From Ceratothoa steindachneri (lineage: Eukaryota > Arthropoda > Malacostraca > Isopoda > Cymothoidae): a DNA stretch of 64,000 nt. The stretch's first letter is position 1. The number at the start of each line of letters is the position of its first letter. The notes below the pieces were generated by a model that made no database searches, was not told the origin of the DNA, and was given only the letters and a program-made list of their open reading frames with translations. The translations under genes were made by a program, and so were the position numbers. Of the stretch, positions 1 to 10,300 are shown in pieces. The stretch is from contig OZ018326.1 in NCBI GenBank assembly GCA_963969495.1, forward strand, positions 179,593,497 to 179,657,496, in the 5' to 3' direction.

Positions 1-204
1 GATCTTTTCATTATACTCGAAAATTCTTCAGACAGATGAAATAATAGATTTTCTTACCTTTTCACATTGAACAATGAACGTGAAATGAACACATATTCAG
101 TAGACATTTTGCGTTGCGTTTTGTCAGATAGAAACAGTAAATCTTGAGATGATAATTTCTGTCTCATTTTCAGATTCATTTTCTCTAAGAGTGCTTTTTC
201 ATTT

Positions 205-540
205 TTAGGCTTAATATCCGGCGCCTATCCATATCTCATCATAAGCATAGTCAATTACTTTTATTTTTGTTTCCTTTCCTCTTGCCAATATAGTATTTAA
301 TGCATAATTGTTCACTTCCGTCATTTTCCGATAGACTGTTAATGCATGTGTAGGCTTAGTAATATTATAGATATTCTCTGTAAATTGAAACTCATAAAAA
401 CCTACTTCATACTGACTGTGGTCGGTTATAATGGATTTGTACAATTTACTTCTATACTCAGACATGGTATTTTGGGAGTAAACATCCAGGGAGGATGAGG
501 AAGGAAGGGTGACATAAAAACTATCCTCTCCACTAAATAT
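205..540 (-). pseudogene. Polinton penton-like (minor capsid) protein, N-terminal part
   Basis: Reading leftward from about 540, an open frame runs to a stop near 211. Its start has the pattern of the jelly-roll minor capsid (penton-like) proteins of Polintons/Mavericks: FYVTLPSSSS, an NT some ten residues later, then YEVGFYEFQF. In that family the motif is roughly a strand, an NT-rich turn, and a (W/Y)EVGL-E-I strand. A Met lies at 465, but the conserved start of the family is upstream of it, so I take the longer frame and leave the true start open. It overlaps the end of the neighbouring integrase by a few codons and follows it in the same direction, as in compact Polinton gene clusters. 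Only about 100 residues remain, far short of the usual several hundred, so it is a truncated relic. The family call is inference from motif shape. Confidence 0.45.
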
Positions 541-1440
541 TTCTGACGGGAGTCAAACTCTACTTTCTGTAGTTCTTCATAAACTCTGCCTTCAATATGT
601 TCTCCATTTAAATCTTCAATATAATACAGGTTTATTACATTTGAAATTCTATATATCTTGTAGATTTCCTTACTCCACCTTAACTCGTATCCTTTTTTAA
701 AATTACTGGAAACACGTAAGATTCGAACATAATCACCGATAAAATATAGAAACCTCTTTTTTTAACTTCAGCTCTCTTATTCAGTATAGCAACATTATGT
801 ATTACTTTGAACGGTATGTTCCCAATTATCCTATGTCTAGAATTATTATAAGCCCTTGCAAAGTCATCTCACACGTCGATGAATTTCCATGTATTATTAA
901 TGGTAAAATATCTGAAAAGTCTTTCCTTTATTGTTCTTTGTACACGCTCTACAAGACTAGCTTTGTTTAATGAGTGAACATGATATAAGCCGATAATATA
1001 TTCGCTCAATAAGCCTTTCATCTTCTTTCCTTTCAACTCTCCTCCATCATCAGAACATATATAACCTGGAATCCATCCGGTTTCTTTCATAAAATTTCGT
1101 ATAGCATTCGACCCTACCTGATCCGTCTTATACTTTATAGAAATTAGCCAGAGATATCTAGAATATATGTCAATTACAAAGAGTATGTAGCTTACACTAT
1201 AATTAAAACTTTCAAATTTGCACATTACAGTTAGATCTATCAGCCAAATCTCGTTTGGATCTTGTGCTTTTACGTGTTTTGTCTTCAATCTTTTTCGCAC
1301 GCGTTTGTGTGATATATAGCTATCCAAACCTGAGAGAAAGCTTTCCACATCAGATCTTTTAGGGATCTTTTGAAAGATTGGAATAGCTGATTTACCCCAG
1401 CAAAAGATGTTAGCAGACTCGGGGATGTATATAAGCGTAA
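541..1440 (-). pseudogene. Polinton/Maverick retroviral-type integrase (frameshifted)
   Basis: This is an rve-type integrase, the enzyme that would join Polinton ends to host DNA. The open core is 869-1348. It shows the first catalytic Asp in the block IWLIDLTVM, a second in CSDDGGE, and the Glu in LVERVQRTIKERL. Upstream of the Met at 1348 the frame continues to about 1440 with the block preceding the core (FLSGLDSYISHKRVRKR), typical of Polinton integrases. Downstream of the stop at 869 the reading shifts frame and continues to about 541 as the C-terminal module: GDYVRILRVSS, a KGYELRW-like block, then YYIEDLNGE and ELQKVEFD. That order (VGD-VRIS, KGY-W, L-D-GE, ELQKV) is characteristic of Polinton rather than LTR-element integrases. 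It needs at least one frameshift and one stop, so it is inactive. It lies opposite in strand to the polymerase fragment at 5.4-9.1 kb. Confidence 0.85.
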
Positions 1441-2538
1441 AAATCGGCGGGTCATTTTTAAATGAATATCTGATTCATTTACACTCTTATATAACTATTT
1501 AATAAAAGACATCTTATATTAAAATCGAATTTTATTTTACATCTTTGTACACATTTACTAATTCTCTGTGTAGGATAATAGCATAATGCACCCACATTAC
1601 CCCCACCTCCCTTCCGAGTGGGCTTGTTATCAAATCTCTTCCTTCCGGCCCGATATCTGATGGTCTCCCGCCGGAAGAAACCGCCGGCCATTTTAGCTAA
1701 CCATCGAGTTCCTTCCTCGACTGATTACCGATAGATGGGAGCCCATCTGGGCTTCCGGTGGTTCCCGGAAGTTTGCAAAGGACGAAATGGAGGAGATAAT
1801 CAAGCCGCTCTTACCCGAAGAAGGACGCTTGATATCAAATCTACTTCCGGAGCCATGTGAACCTCTCCCGAGTTTCGAGTATGAAGGATGAATTTTTTTA
1901 ACCCTCAGCAGTAGAGCTTGCACAGCGTCTGACGGGGCAGGAATTGCCATATATCTTGGTGTTGTGGTAATTCGTCAAAGCATCAAGTTTTCAGGGAGGA
2001 GATCGGTCCCAGTTAGAGAGGCTCCTTACCCCGTTGGTCTGCAAGTCAGTGTAGACCCAAGCTCGTACTCACGTGTCAGAGCCGAAGCTACAAAGAGCCT
2101 CACTTTGGTTCCCTAAGCGAGAAAACTACATCTCAGCTTTTCTCCTTGACCCTACGCGTCGATAGGTCACTTCGCTTCCCCCCCCCCCCTCACAGAGGCA
2201 CCCAAGATTACTCGGAGTACACGAGCGTGGGTCCCTCTTTAACAAGAAGCTCCCGTCACCACCTTCTTCCAGCAGAATCGTGACGGAATTGTGGGATCAG
2301 GTCGGTCCCTGGAGAACCTACCTCATCGTCCCCACCCCTTATCTCACCACCTTCACTCACCAGCGCCACATGAACATCAGATTCCAAGGTAACCCTTCCC
2401 TTTCACATTCCCCAACTTCACCGCAAAGCTTGCCAACATTTCAAGTGTATAGGGATTTACATAGTGAACAGTTATTTACATGCCAAGTGAGATATCCGAG
2501 ATTCATTTATTAATTTATCTCTCAAAGCACCTAATTTG
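1441..2538. other. Unassigned, partly GC-richer interval
   Basis: No gene is supported here. About 1570-2260 is richer in GC than its surroundings and holds several short CCGGAAG-type words in both orientations near 1640-1690, 1755-1770 and 1845, which hints at a small structured repeat. A C-run lies near 2179-2190. Short open frames on both strands (1479-1691, 1693-1950, 2280-2513) match nothing I recognise. The block may be an old repeat or an LTR remnant, but I cannot show terminal repeats. Confidence 0.3.
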
Positions 2539-2544
2539 TATATA

Positions 2545-2548
<4 letters not shown>

Positions 2549-2622
<74 letters not shown>
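2549..2622. repeat. (TA)n microsatellite
   Basis: Pure alternating TA of about 74 bp. The frames that look open through it encode only Tyr-Ile repeats and are artefacts. This is the first of three TA runs within 740 bp. Confidence 0.98.
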
Positions 2623-2624
<2 letters not shown>

Positions 2625-2821
2625 TTGTATAGTGTTCATTAAAACTTTATTTTCATATTGTTGTGTATCTAACTTCCTTTGGGTTGCTTGCTGGCAAAGT
2701 TGTTCATTCCAATCCCTTCTTAGCCAACCTCTAAGCACTCTGAGTCAATAAACACATTCAGGGCACCGGCCGAACGAAGTATACGGAGTAGTAGGACGCC
2801 ACCTCCGCATTCGGGATAATA

Positions 2822-2823
<2 letters not shown>

Positions 2824-2899
<76 letters not shown>
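2824..2899. repeat. (TA)n microsatellite, left border of a foldback
   Basis: Pure TA of about 76 bp. It immediately precedes the left arm region of the inverted repeat at 2928-3195; a matching TA run closes the other side. Confidence 0.98.
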
Positions 2900-2901
<2 letters not shown>

Positions 2902-2927
2902 AAATAGCACGAGAGAATGATGAAAAT

Positions 2928-3192
2928 GAATCCATTAAACCACATTGAAAGAAAAAACGGAATAATTTTTCCTCGCAGTAATATTTTTATTACCTTTTTT
3001 CGTTAAAATCCGTGCAGGAAAGCGATTCTCTGCACCGCTTTGATCACTTTTAACTGTGATCAAAGCGGTGCTCGCTGCCTCAGTGGGCCTGGTTCGAATC
3101 GCTTCACTGCACGGATTTTTTCGAAAAAGGTAATAAAAATATTACTGCAAGGAAAAATTATTCTGTTTTCTCTTTCAATGTGGTTTAATGGA

Positions 3193-3195
<3 letters not shown>
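2928..3195. repeat. Foldback (inverted repeat) with tRNA-like B-box word
   Basis: The left arm 2928-3047 and right arm 3056-3195 are reverse complements, with an 8-base loop near 3048-3055. The inner stem is GCACCGCTTTGATCAC against its complement. The right arm carries about 20 extra bases around 3072-3100, with CTCAGTGGGCC and GGTTCGAATC. These resemble the A- and B-boxes of a tRNA-type pol III promoter and are followed by a T-run near 3116-3121. The structure could be a foldback transposon or an inverted duplication of a short tRNA-derived repeat. TA runs abut or nearly abut both ends. Confidence 0.85.

Positions 3196-3282
<87 letters not shown>
3196..3282. repeat. (TA)n microsatellite, right border of the foldback
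   Basis: Pure TA of about 87 bp, directly adjoining the right arm that ends GGATTC. Confidence 0.98.
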
Positions 3283-3284
<2 letters not shown>

Positions 3285-4130
3285 AGTAGGGGAGAACTCC
3301 AACCACCCCTCGGCCTATTCCTCGACACTCTGAATCAAAAGAGCTGGCTTAATGCGGTCAGGAAAACGCTATTCGATATGCAACGGCTAAAAATTATCAA
3401 TGAATATTTTTAATCCATTTTTATATTTTTGAAAATGAATATCAGAAGTTTTTTTATATGATCTAGAATTTAAATACACATATTTGTTAAGGAATCGTGC
3501 TCTAATAAAAATAATATTTTTATCTGGGGTGAACTTACACTTTCTTCTTGCAAGTCTTTATGACGCAGACTGGAAACACTCCCTCCTCTAGACTTTCATG
3601 GTGAGACTGATTGATAGATAGATAATCTAATAATTTTTCTGTACACGTAATGGTGACGTAGTCGTAAAGATCTCTGTGGACAAATTCTTTCACAAGTGTT
3701 TTGGGCATTCATCGAGTCCATCGTTGAATTCGAGATAACAAGCATCAACTGCATTTTGTAAGCACTTCACCTGACGAAAACTTTGATGAAACTTTAGTTG
3801 TTTTACACCGTAGTCCTTCACCAGTCGATCTATATAGGGAAAATTTTCCGGTTTGAACCTGTGTATTGCCCTAAACACAAGCCAAAACTCATCCTCACTA
3901 AGGAATAGTTTATCGTTTTGGCGAGTTCTTCCTTAGGTATTTTCAAAGATGACTCTAATATAGCCGAATTTTGTTCTAGTAATATTCAAAAGGCTGAATA
4001 TATTAATTTTATATTCTTCTTGTATAATTTGTTTCACCTGGAATCGAGACATAGCTTCTTACCCGTGAGTATTCGAGTGAATCTGGACAGTCACTGACAC
4101 AAAGCCCGATAGGATAGGGTTTCTTAGACG
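3283..4130. other. Unassigned interval with a short minus-strand open frame
   Basis: The only open frame of note is 3690-3878 on the minus strand (62 codons), continuing without a clear stop context towards about 3540. It reads like ordinary protein (charged and aromatic, three Cys, a HESLEEG block further on) but I do not recognise it. Because it lies between the Polinton integrase and polymerase remains, it may be a decayed Polinton accessory gene. That is position-based inference only. Confidence 0.25.
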
Positions 4131-4335
4131 TGGTTTGAATATTGATGTATTGTCTCGTATTAGCATATCAGTCGGGTTGCCCCTTAACTCTTTACAATCC
4201 TTTGATTGGTCCGTCTATATGCCACTTTTCATCGGTAAAATTGATTAATAATTCAACCAGTTCGTTAGTTTTTACTGTTGACGATAAAGAGAAGTACGAG
4301 GTGTGTTTGCGCGAACCACTGAGCTTGATGTAGAG
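4130..4335 (+). pseudogene. Unknown Polinton-associated fragment (similar to 10190-10260, inverted)
   Basis: A short frame around 4130-4240 encodes a peptide containing DVLSRISIS followed by LPLNSL. A closely similar peptide (NVLSRINIS, LTLNSL) is read from the minus strand at about 10190-10260. The shared DNA covers about 60 bp and is inverted between the two places. I do not recognise the family. Because the two copies flank the polymerase fragment, they may be parts of one Polinton gene or of two Polinton copies in opposite orientation. Confidence 0.35.
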
Positions 4336-4439
4336 GAAGTTGATGTGTGAGTAATATTTTTTAACTCTTTCCCACGTTGCGAGTTTTTTATGATAGATTT
4401 AGGGTAATTAGAAAATATTAATTTTGCTCTTACTTCCTC

Positions 4440-5430
4440 TCAGAAGGTGGGTGGCAGATATGAAAACGCCATTGCGTACTCGTTTACGCCGTTCAGCTAA
4501 AAACATTGCTGCAGTGCGCGAGAATGTGGCCGAAGATCCTACACCTCTATTCGTCATCGCGCGCAGGAATTGAACCTCTCCACAACAATGTTACATCGAA
4601 TTTTGACAAAAGATTTGTCTCTACACGCTTACAAAATTCAATTGACACAAGAACTGAAGACTGCTGACCATTCGAAGCACCGTACATTCGTCAATTGGGT
4701 GCACAAGCAAAGAAAAGCCGATGATGATTTTTCGCCTAAAATCATCTTTAGTGATGAAGCCCATTTTCATGTTGGTGAATTCGTTAATATGCAGAATTGT
4801 CGCATTTGGGATGATGAAAATCCCTGGAAGATTGTAGAAAAGCCACTGCATCCACTCAAGGTCACTGTTTGGTGTGCATTTTTTGCTAGCGGAATCATTG
4901 GGCAGTATTTCTTCGAAAATGATGCCGTGAATTCTGTTATGGTGACAGGCGAGCGATACCGTGCCATGATAACCAACTTTTTATGGTCTGAATTGAATTC
5001 TATGGATGTCGAAGATTTGTGGTTTCAACGGGATGGCGCCACATGCCACACAGCCAATGCAACAATGGCATTATTGAATGAGAAGTTCCCAGGTCGCATC
5101 ATCTCTCGAAACAGCGAGGTCAATTGGCCACCACGATCGAGTGACTGGACGTCTTTAGATTTCTTCCTTTGGGGTCATCTCAAAAGTAAGGTCTATGCTA
5201 ACAAGCCAACAACAATTAAACAGCTGAAGGATGAGATAATAAGGCATATTGGTGAGATCGAAGAGCAACTATGCAGAGACGTCATCAAAATTTTGACCAT
5301 CGAGTGGAGGTGTGCCGTCAAAGCCTTGGCGGAAATTTAGGCGATATTATTTTTCACGCATAATTTTCACCAATAACACTGTTTTATTTACTGCTAACTT
5401 CGATCCGTCTTAATGGAACAACCTTTATAA
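4440..5430 (+). mobile_element. IS630/mariner-like DNA transposon, 5'-truncated
   Basis: The block holds a nearly complete transposase C-terminal two thirds (4570-5340) plus a frameshifted upstream piece. The 3' end carries GGAACAACCTTTATA near 5413-5427, resembling a terminal repeat. I could not find the matching left end, and the N-terminal helix-turn-helix is missing, so the copy is probably truncated on the left near 4440. Confidence 0.7.
4459..5340 (+). pseudogene. mariner-like transposase with DD(41)D-like spacing
   Basis: This is a cut-and-paste transposase of the Tc1/mariner/IS630 superfamily. An upstream segment from 4459 (with NIAAVRENVAEDP) is joined to the main frame by a one-base shift near 4545. 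The main frame then continues uninterrupted to the stop at 5338-5340. Visible blocks are HRILTKDL (second DNA-binding helix region), IIFSDEAHFH (first Asp), CRIWDDENP, VTVWCAFF, WFQRDGATCHTA (second Asp) and NWPPRSSDWTSLDFFLWG (third-acid region). From the second Asp to the Asp of SLDFF there are 41 residues, and 36 to the Asp of SSDW. All three acidic positions are present, so decay is recent or mild apart from the frameshift and missing N-terminus. It is one of the best-preserved ORFs in the window. Confidence 0.88.
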
Positions 5431-6084
5431 TATCCCTGCAGGCTATGCAATAATACCATCTAATGTTCAAATTGATCGACATAATATATACAGAGGACAT
5501 ATAAATTCTGCAGGCTGCGCCTTTGTTTCCTCTATCCTCGCGAAAAAAAATGAAGGAGAATGTTCTTGCATAAAAAGCTTCTGGCTTCCAGCAATAATGA
5601 AAGAATCTCAGGAGTTGGCAATAAAGTGTAATCTTTTGTATGAAGTTTCTATCACTACAGATCAGTTCTCCTTGATAGAACGCGATCAGAGATGCAGGAT
5701 CCTGGAATTTACGGCTACAGGAGATGAACGCAAATTCAAATTACTCCATCGACCAACATATCCTGAAAAATCAGCCCCACTCCTATTCATTGGTCTTGAA
5801 GGTGAAACCTACTATCCAATTCGAAACATAATTAGTGATACGTATTTTTAAAACAAGATATCTCCTTTTAATCACGGTATTTGTTTTTCTTGCTATACGT
5901 TCCATGACAACGTAACGGCCCATCTACAAGATTGTGAAGGGGTGTGCAGCCAGTGTCTTGGACATTGTGAGGGAGAAACAAATCAAGGGATTTTATGTAA
6001 TGAGTGCAATCTATCATTCTACAACCAATCGTGTTTTAATACGCACAAGAAGCTTCATACTTGTGTGAAGACATCCAATGAGGC

Positions 6085-6600
6085 AGCAAGTCCTGGGAAT
6101 ATCTACCCGAGAGAACTGTGGAGAATGAGACATACACCATTCATTACGACCATGTAATCCCCACAGCCACCTACCGAAAAAAACGCAGCTGTCAAACTGG
6201 ACATGGTAATATGGAACAAGGCAGAGAAAGTGGCAACCCTGGTTTAGGTTAGTGTCCCCAATGACGGCGGCCTGAACACAGCCGAAAGGGAAAAGGTGAC
6301 CAAGTACCAAGGCCTCATGTATGATATGAAGAGAAACTGACCCCTCAGAGAGATCTCAATTAGTCCAGTTATTATAGGAGCCACTGGGCTCATGGAAAAG
6401 AACTTTAAGATATATCTGGCAAGTATACCTGGTGACCCAAGTCTAAGAGAAATCCAAACAATTGCACTTAATGGGACAGCTGGAATCCTGAAAAGAGCTC
6501 TCGGATGGAGCCTCTAAAGCGGGTGAATGTTTGGCATTGGGAAAGATGCCCCATCACCAGCTAATACGCTAAAGAAAAGGTAAATGATCTAGTGTGAAGT
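6085..6600 (+). pseudogene. C-terminal end of a non-LTR reverse transcriptase inside the polymerase
   Basis: Between the polymerase zinc finger (ending near 6075) and its exonuclease region, the frame changes to the distal tail of a LINE RT protein. Blocks include KLDMVIWNKAEK, VSVPNDGGLN, KVTKYQGLMYDMKR, SPVIIGATG and IPGDPSLREIQTIALNGTAG, ending in LKRALGWSL and a stop near 6517. This is the conserved C-terminal part found after the RT domain in many invertebrate LINE proteins. At least two stops or frameshifts are present. 5' truncation is normal for LINE insertions, so this is a 5'-truncated insertion; the stretch 6600-6800 may be its 3' untranslated region. Exact borders need an alignment. 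Confidence 0.75.
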
Positions 6601-8718
6601 TTTGTATGTGTCGTAGATGTAATCATATAATCATGCAGAGTGCAAACGGAATGAGACGACACGAGTGTGAGAAGTTGTTGTGTTGTAAATATTATTCATA
6701 CTCTAAAGCGAATGGAGCAGAGTATATGAGCTGGATGAAGATGTCGAAGAAGTTGATAGTTAAGCAATAGAATGCCGTGTATTATAATATTTAAACCTAT
6801 AAAAAGTGTGACCATTCATACTTTTTCCTCATACATATATTGGTTATGCAGATAATGTCAACTCTTTTTTGATAATGAGGATGAAACATATGACAAATGT
6901 AAGAACTGTGGTCTACGAAAAAGGATTTTTTAAAAGAGATGGTGGAAACTTTCCTTGTAAACCCTTTTATAGAAGAGTTAATACCAATAAGAGAATCGCT
7001 AAAAAATCTGAAAACATATGTGATGGCACATAATAATGCCAAATTCGATGGCCAATTCATCTCTGACGAGCTGCTTCAATATTTTAATCCTAATCTATTT
7101 ACTTCGAATCCAATGAAGTGGGGACGAAAAATCTTTAAGATAGAGCTCGTTCTGGACATAATCTTTAAGGATACACTCCTAATCATGCCCTCATCGCTGA
7201 AAAAACTGCCAAAAACAATGGGAATCCTCGAAATGGAAAAAGGTTATTTCCCTTACGATTTTCTTTCAGAGGAAACTTTGAACTATGAGAAAATAAACAA
7301 TGAGGAAAAATATAGTTTGACAATAATTTTTACCCAAATTTACAGGAAGAAGAATACAATATTTGTACAGAGTGTATTAATTATTGCATTCAGGATCTTT
7401 CTATCCTTCGCCTGTGTTTTGAGAAGTTTAGGTGTTCCTTCACAATTGCCTCACTTTTTTACAAGGTGTATAAAGATGTCTTCTTACCATAAAATTCAAT
7501 TGCAATTATTGACAGGAAGAAACTTTTTCTTATGATGTTATACGTTGGCTTATGTGTGAAGAACATGTTAGAGGAATCCCGATTTTCCATGCAATAAACG
7601 GTGATGAGCGAAGCCTTTCTGTTGGTGGGAGAGTATTTTTTCCTGGTGGATTTTCACCATCAGGAGGAGGAACCATGTTTCTCTTTCATTAATGCTATTG
7701 GCATGGGTGTCAGAAAGAGGACTCTTGTCTTAAAAAAGATGTTTCCATTGGTGGACGTGGGTCGTTTGGACCGCTACTACCACACAATAGAGAGTGATCG
7801 AATTCTCGGTAGCAAATACAAGGTTAGCATTTTCTGGGAGTGTGAATTTGCAACCATGATGAAAACAATTTTAGAAGGACGTGAAACATTTAATAGAATC
7901 TTCACTGATGTAGTGAATGGTGTATTGAATGTGGGAAGCGCACTTTTTGGCGGCAGATGTAACCCATTTATATTATACTTCCCACCAAACAAAGTTAAAA
8001 AAATCCATTGCGTCGATTTTTGCTCCTTATATTCGTACTGCCTAAAAACAATCCCTATCCCGTAGGATCACTTCGACGTTGCGTATTTGTGCGAGAAATT
8101 CCGTTTATTTAAGAATTCACCGAGGGTGTGAATAAGACATATTTCAGTATCGTGAAAGTTGATGTTTTCCCTACTAATGATCTGTATATTCCAGTTCTCC
8201 ATCGATCCATAGGTGGTAAATTTACTTTCACACTCTGCACCACATGTGCTCAGCAAAACTCACGGAATTGCGATCACTATGAAAAGCAACGTGTGATTTG
8301 CAGAGTGTACACAACCTAGGAACTGAAACTTGCTCTGGAAAAAGATGTATAAGATCAAGAAAATTTACGAGTTTGGGGAGTTTGAAAAGAGGGATGGGTT
8401 GTTCGCAGAGTATATTCAACCTTTCCAAAAGAAAAAAATAGAAGCTTCTGGATTCCTGCGAGCAGTAGATGGAGAGAAGAATAGCTGGAATATGCGAAGA
8501 GTGCGAATCAGACTGAGGAGATAAACACACTAATAGACAACATCGAAAGGAATCCTGAAAAGCGTTTTAGAGCAAAGCTTTGTCTAAACAGGTAAGGATT
8601 TCTTCCTGCGATTAGTTTTTCTGCATTGATATATTACATTCAAAATGTAATTTTTATAAATATGTATTAACATATTGTATAAAAAATATGAAGTCAATAA
8701 TTTCTAAAACTTGAGGGC

Positions 8719-8750
8719 AACAATAATAATAATAATAATAATAATAATAA
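8719..8750. repeat. (AAT)n microsatellite
   Basis: About ten AAT units inside the polymerase relic, between the palm block and the LWGKFAQ block. It expanded in an already dead gene. Confidence 0.95.
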
Positions 8751-9111
8751 ACAGTCCATTAATCCTGATCATATTTTCTTCCTTTAGTCTCTGGGGAAAG
8801 TTCGCTCAGAGGATTCGCAGTATGAAAACGGTCATCTATAATTCATTCTGCTCAACGGGTCCCAAATCCTATTCGGTACGTATCCAAACAACGATGGGGG
8901 TTAAGTATATACTTTGTGCTAAAAGATCAACCATTAACCCCTAGACGAAAGATATAATAACTTACGATACTATGAAACGCCTAGTTGGAGTCGATGATGA
9001 TACAGAGAATGCTGATAGTCATATCCCTGTACCATTTGTTGGTTTCAGAGCCGAGGAACACGGCGAAGTGAAAGAGGTGAAAGGAGAAAAAGGTTTTCAG
9101 AAAGACATTTC

Positions 9112-9613
9112 GTAAATTAGTTGAACTACCAGGGCGTTATCGAATCATACATTTTGATTTCAAAGGGATCTTACATGAAATTTTTAAAAAAGTTACTATA
9201 CATTGAAACCCTGTCAGCTATTATGAACTCTGTATGTATATATTTTTTATAATTTATAATATTCTCGGATTAATATTAAGAAAATAAAAATGAAATAATA
9301 CACTTTATACTAACAACGTTTTAATTTGTCTACAAAATAACTCATCACATTCTCTTGATCTTTTCGTAAACGAGTTGAACACCCAGGGAGTTATCGAACC
9401 ATACCTTTCGGTTTTAAAGGGATCTTACATGACATTTAAAAAAGTTACTATAAATTGAATGCATATCAGCTATTATGAACTCTTTATGTATATAAGTTTT
9501 TATCATTTATAATATTTTCCGATTAATATGAATAAAATAAAGGGGAAATAATATGCGTTATACTAACAATGTTTTAATTTGTATATAAAATAACTCATCA
9601 CATTCTCTTGGTT
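9112..9613. repeat. Tandem duplication (two ~250-bp units) of the polymerase tail
   Basis: Unit one (about 9112-9359) and unit two (about 9360-9613) align over their whole length. Both run from TCGTAAA followed by a frame with GRYRII or a decayed form of it, through AAGGGATCTTACATGA, to TAACTCATCACATTCTCTTG. The first part of each unit reads as the last codons of the polymerase frame; the rest is AT-rich flank. The copies differ at many sites, so the duplication is not recent. Confidence 0.85.
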
Positions 9614-10100
9614 TTCATCATATCAGTGAGCTGGTTGTAATACCATGAGAAAAAGCGAAGTAACAGAGGTTTTGTGTCAAATATAGCGATGTTCAATACT
9701 TTCTCGCCATCATTCACCTTGTTAGAATGTAATATGCAGAAAAACTTATCACCCCCCATGTACTGTGACGAGCGGATAGACCTCCTACAAAGAAAACTGA
9801 TCCGTATGCTCGTTTTTTAAATTTTTCATCGATGATCAAATCTTCTAAATCTATAAACTAGAAATTTTCAAGTACTTATTTTCCGTTATTGTAGTTGAAA
9901 GGTGGTTGGACTGACCCACTATAGAGAAATTCGATCCGATTAATTGTGTGTTCATGAATAAGTGGACGAAGATGATGGAAGAAATCAACCGCATATGAAT
10001 AGTCTGGGCTAAATTGATGATCCGATCCACACACATCTTCGGTTGCAAAATAGTTACTAAGTCTGCGTGTGACACGATGTGGATGGAGGATCATCTTAGA
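9614..10100 (-). pseudogene. Unknown minus-strand relic beside the polymerase
   Basis: Two overlapping minus-strand frames (9876-10094 and 9851-10075) and a further open stretch down to about 9610 read as protein with blocks such as SPDYSYAVDFFHHLRPLIHEH and, after a frame change, GEKVLNIAIFDTKPLLLRFF. I do not recognise it. Its position next to Polinton polymerase and its opposite strand fit a Polinton structural or accessory gene, but no motif decides this. Confidence 0.3.
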
Positions 10101-10107
10101 ACGTGTG

Positions 10108-10300
10108 TCACACAGCGAGGTTTAACAAGAAATGATTTAAAAAAACAACAACAAGTGCGGATGCGGAGTGAACAAGTAAAGAGTTAAGTGTCAACTCCGC
10201 TGATATGTTAATACGAGACAATACATTAGTATTCATTAGATTAGAAGATATCACATTAACGCGATATATATCCAGTGCCAAAAAATAATAACAAACCACA
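10108..10300 (-). pseudogene. Short minus-strand frame related to 4130-4240
   Basis: The frame contains NVLSRINIS and LTLNSL, matching the plus-strand peptide at 4130-4240. The product is unknown. It is followed on the right by the PLE terminal sequences starting near 10320. Confidence 0.35.

Larger units (their letters stand above)
5440..9110 (+). pseudogene. Polinton/Maverick protein-primed DNA polymerase B (broken)
   Basis: Successive frames match the protein-primed family B polymerase of Polintons in the right order. 5597-5851 ends in a block like the region before the zinc finger (LFIGLEGETYYPIRN). 5880-6075 has the Cys/His-rich finger (CFSCYTF, CSQCLGHCEG, CNECNLSFYNQ). After an inserted LINE piece, 6880-7340 gives CKNCGLRKRIF and the exonuclease block MAHNNAKFDGQFI. 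7540-7720 has the CYWHGC-like block. 7760-7870 has IFWECEF. 7930-8065 has VDFCSLYSYC, the SLYP-type polymerase motif with Ser in place of Pro. 8130-8460 has the palm block KVDVFP and CTTCAQ. 8780-8870 has LWGKFAQ and GPKSYS. Several frameshifts and stops split it, and the first exonuclease motif region is lost at the insertion. It is an old, inactive copy. Confidence 0.9.

Noticed and set aside
3070..3120. A functional tRNA gene
   Set aside because: A-box and B-box-like words are present, but the spacing is too short for a cloverleaf and no acceptor stem can be drawn.
2472..3333. Several open frames of 66-97 codons rich in Tyr-Ile or Ile-Tyr
   Set aside because: They are translations of (TA)n runs; the same holds for such frames at 21.3, 24.3, 29.1, 29.9, 30.3-30.7, 46.2, 47.8, 51.2 and 55.3 kb.
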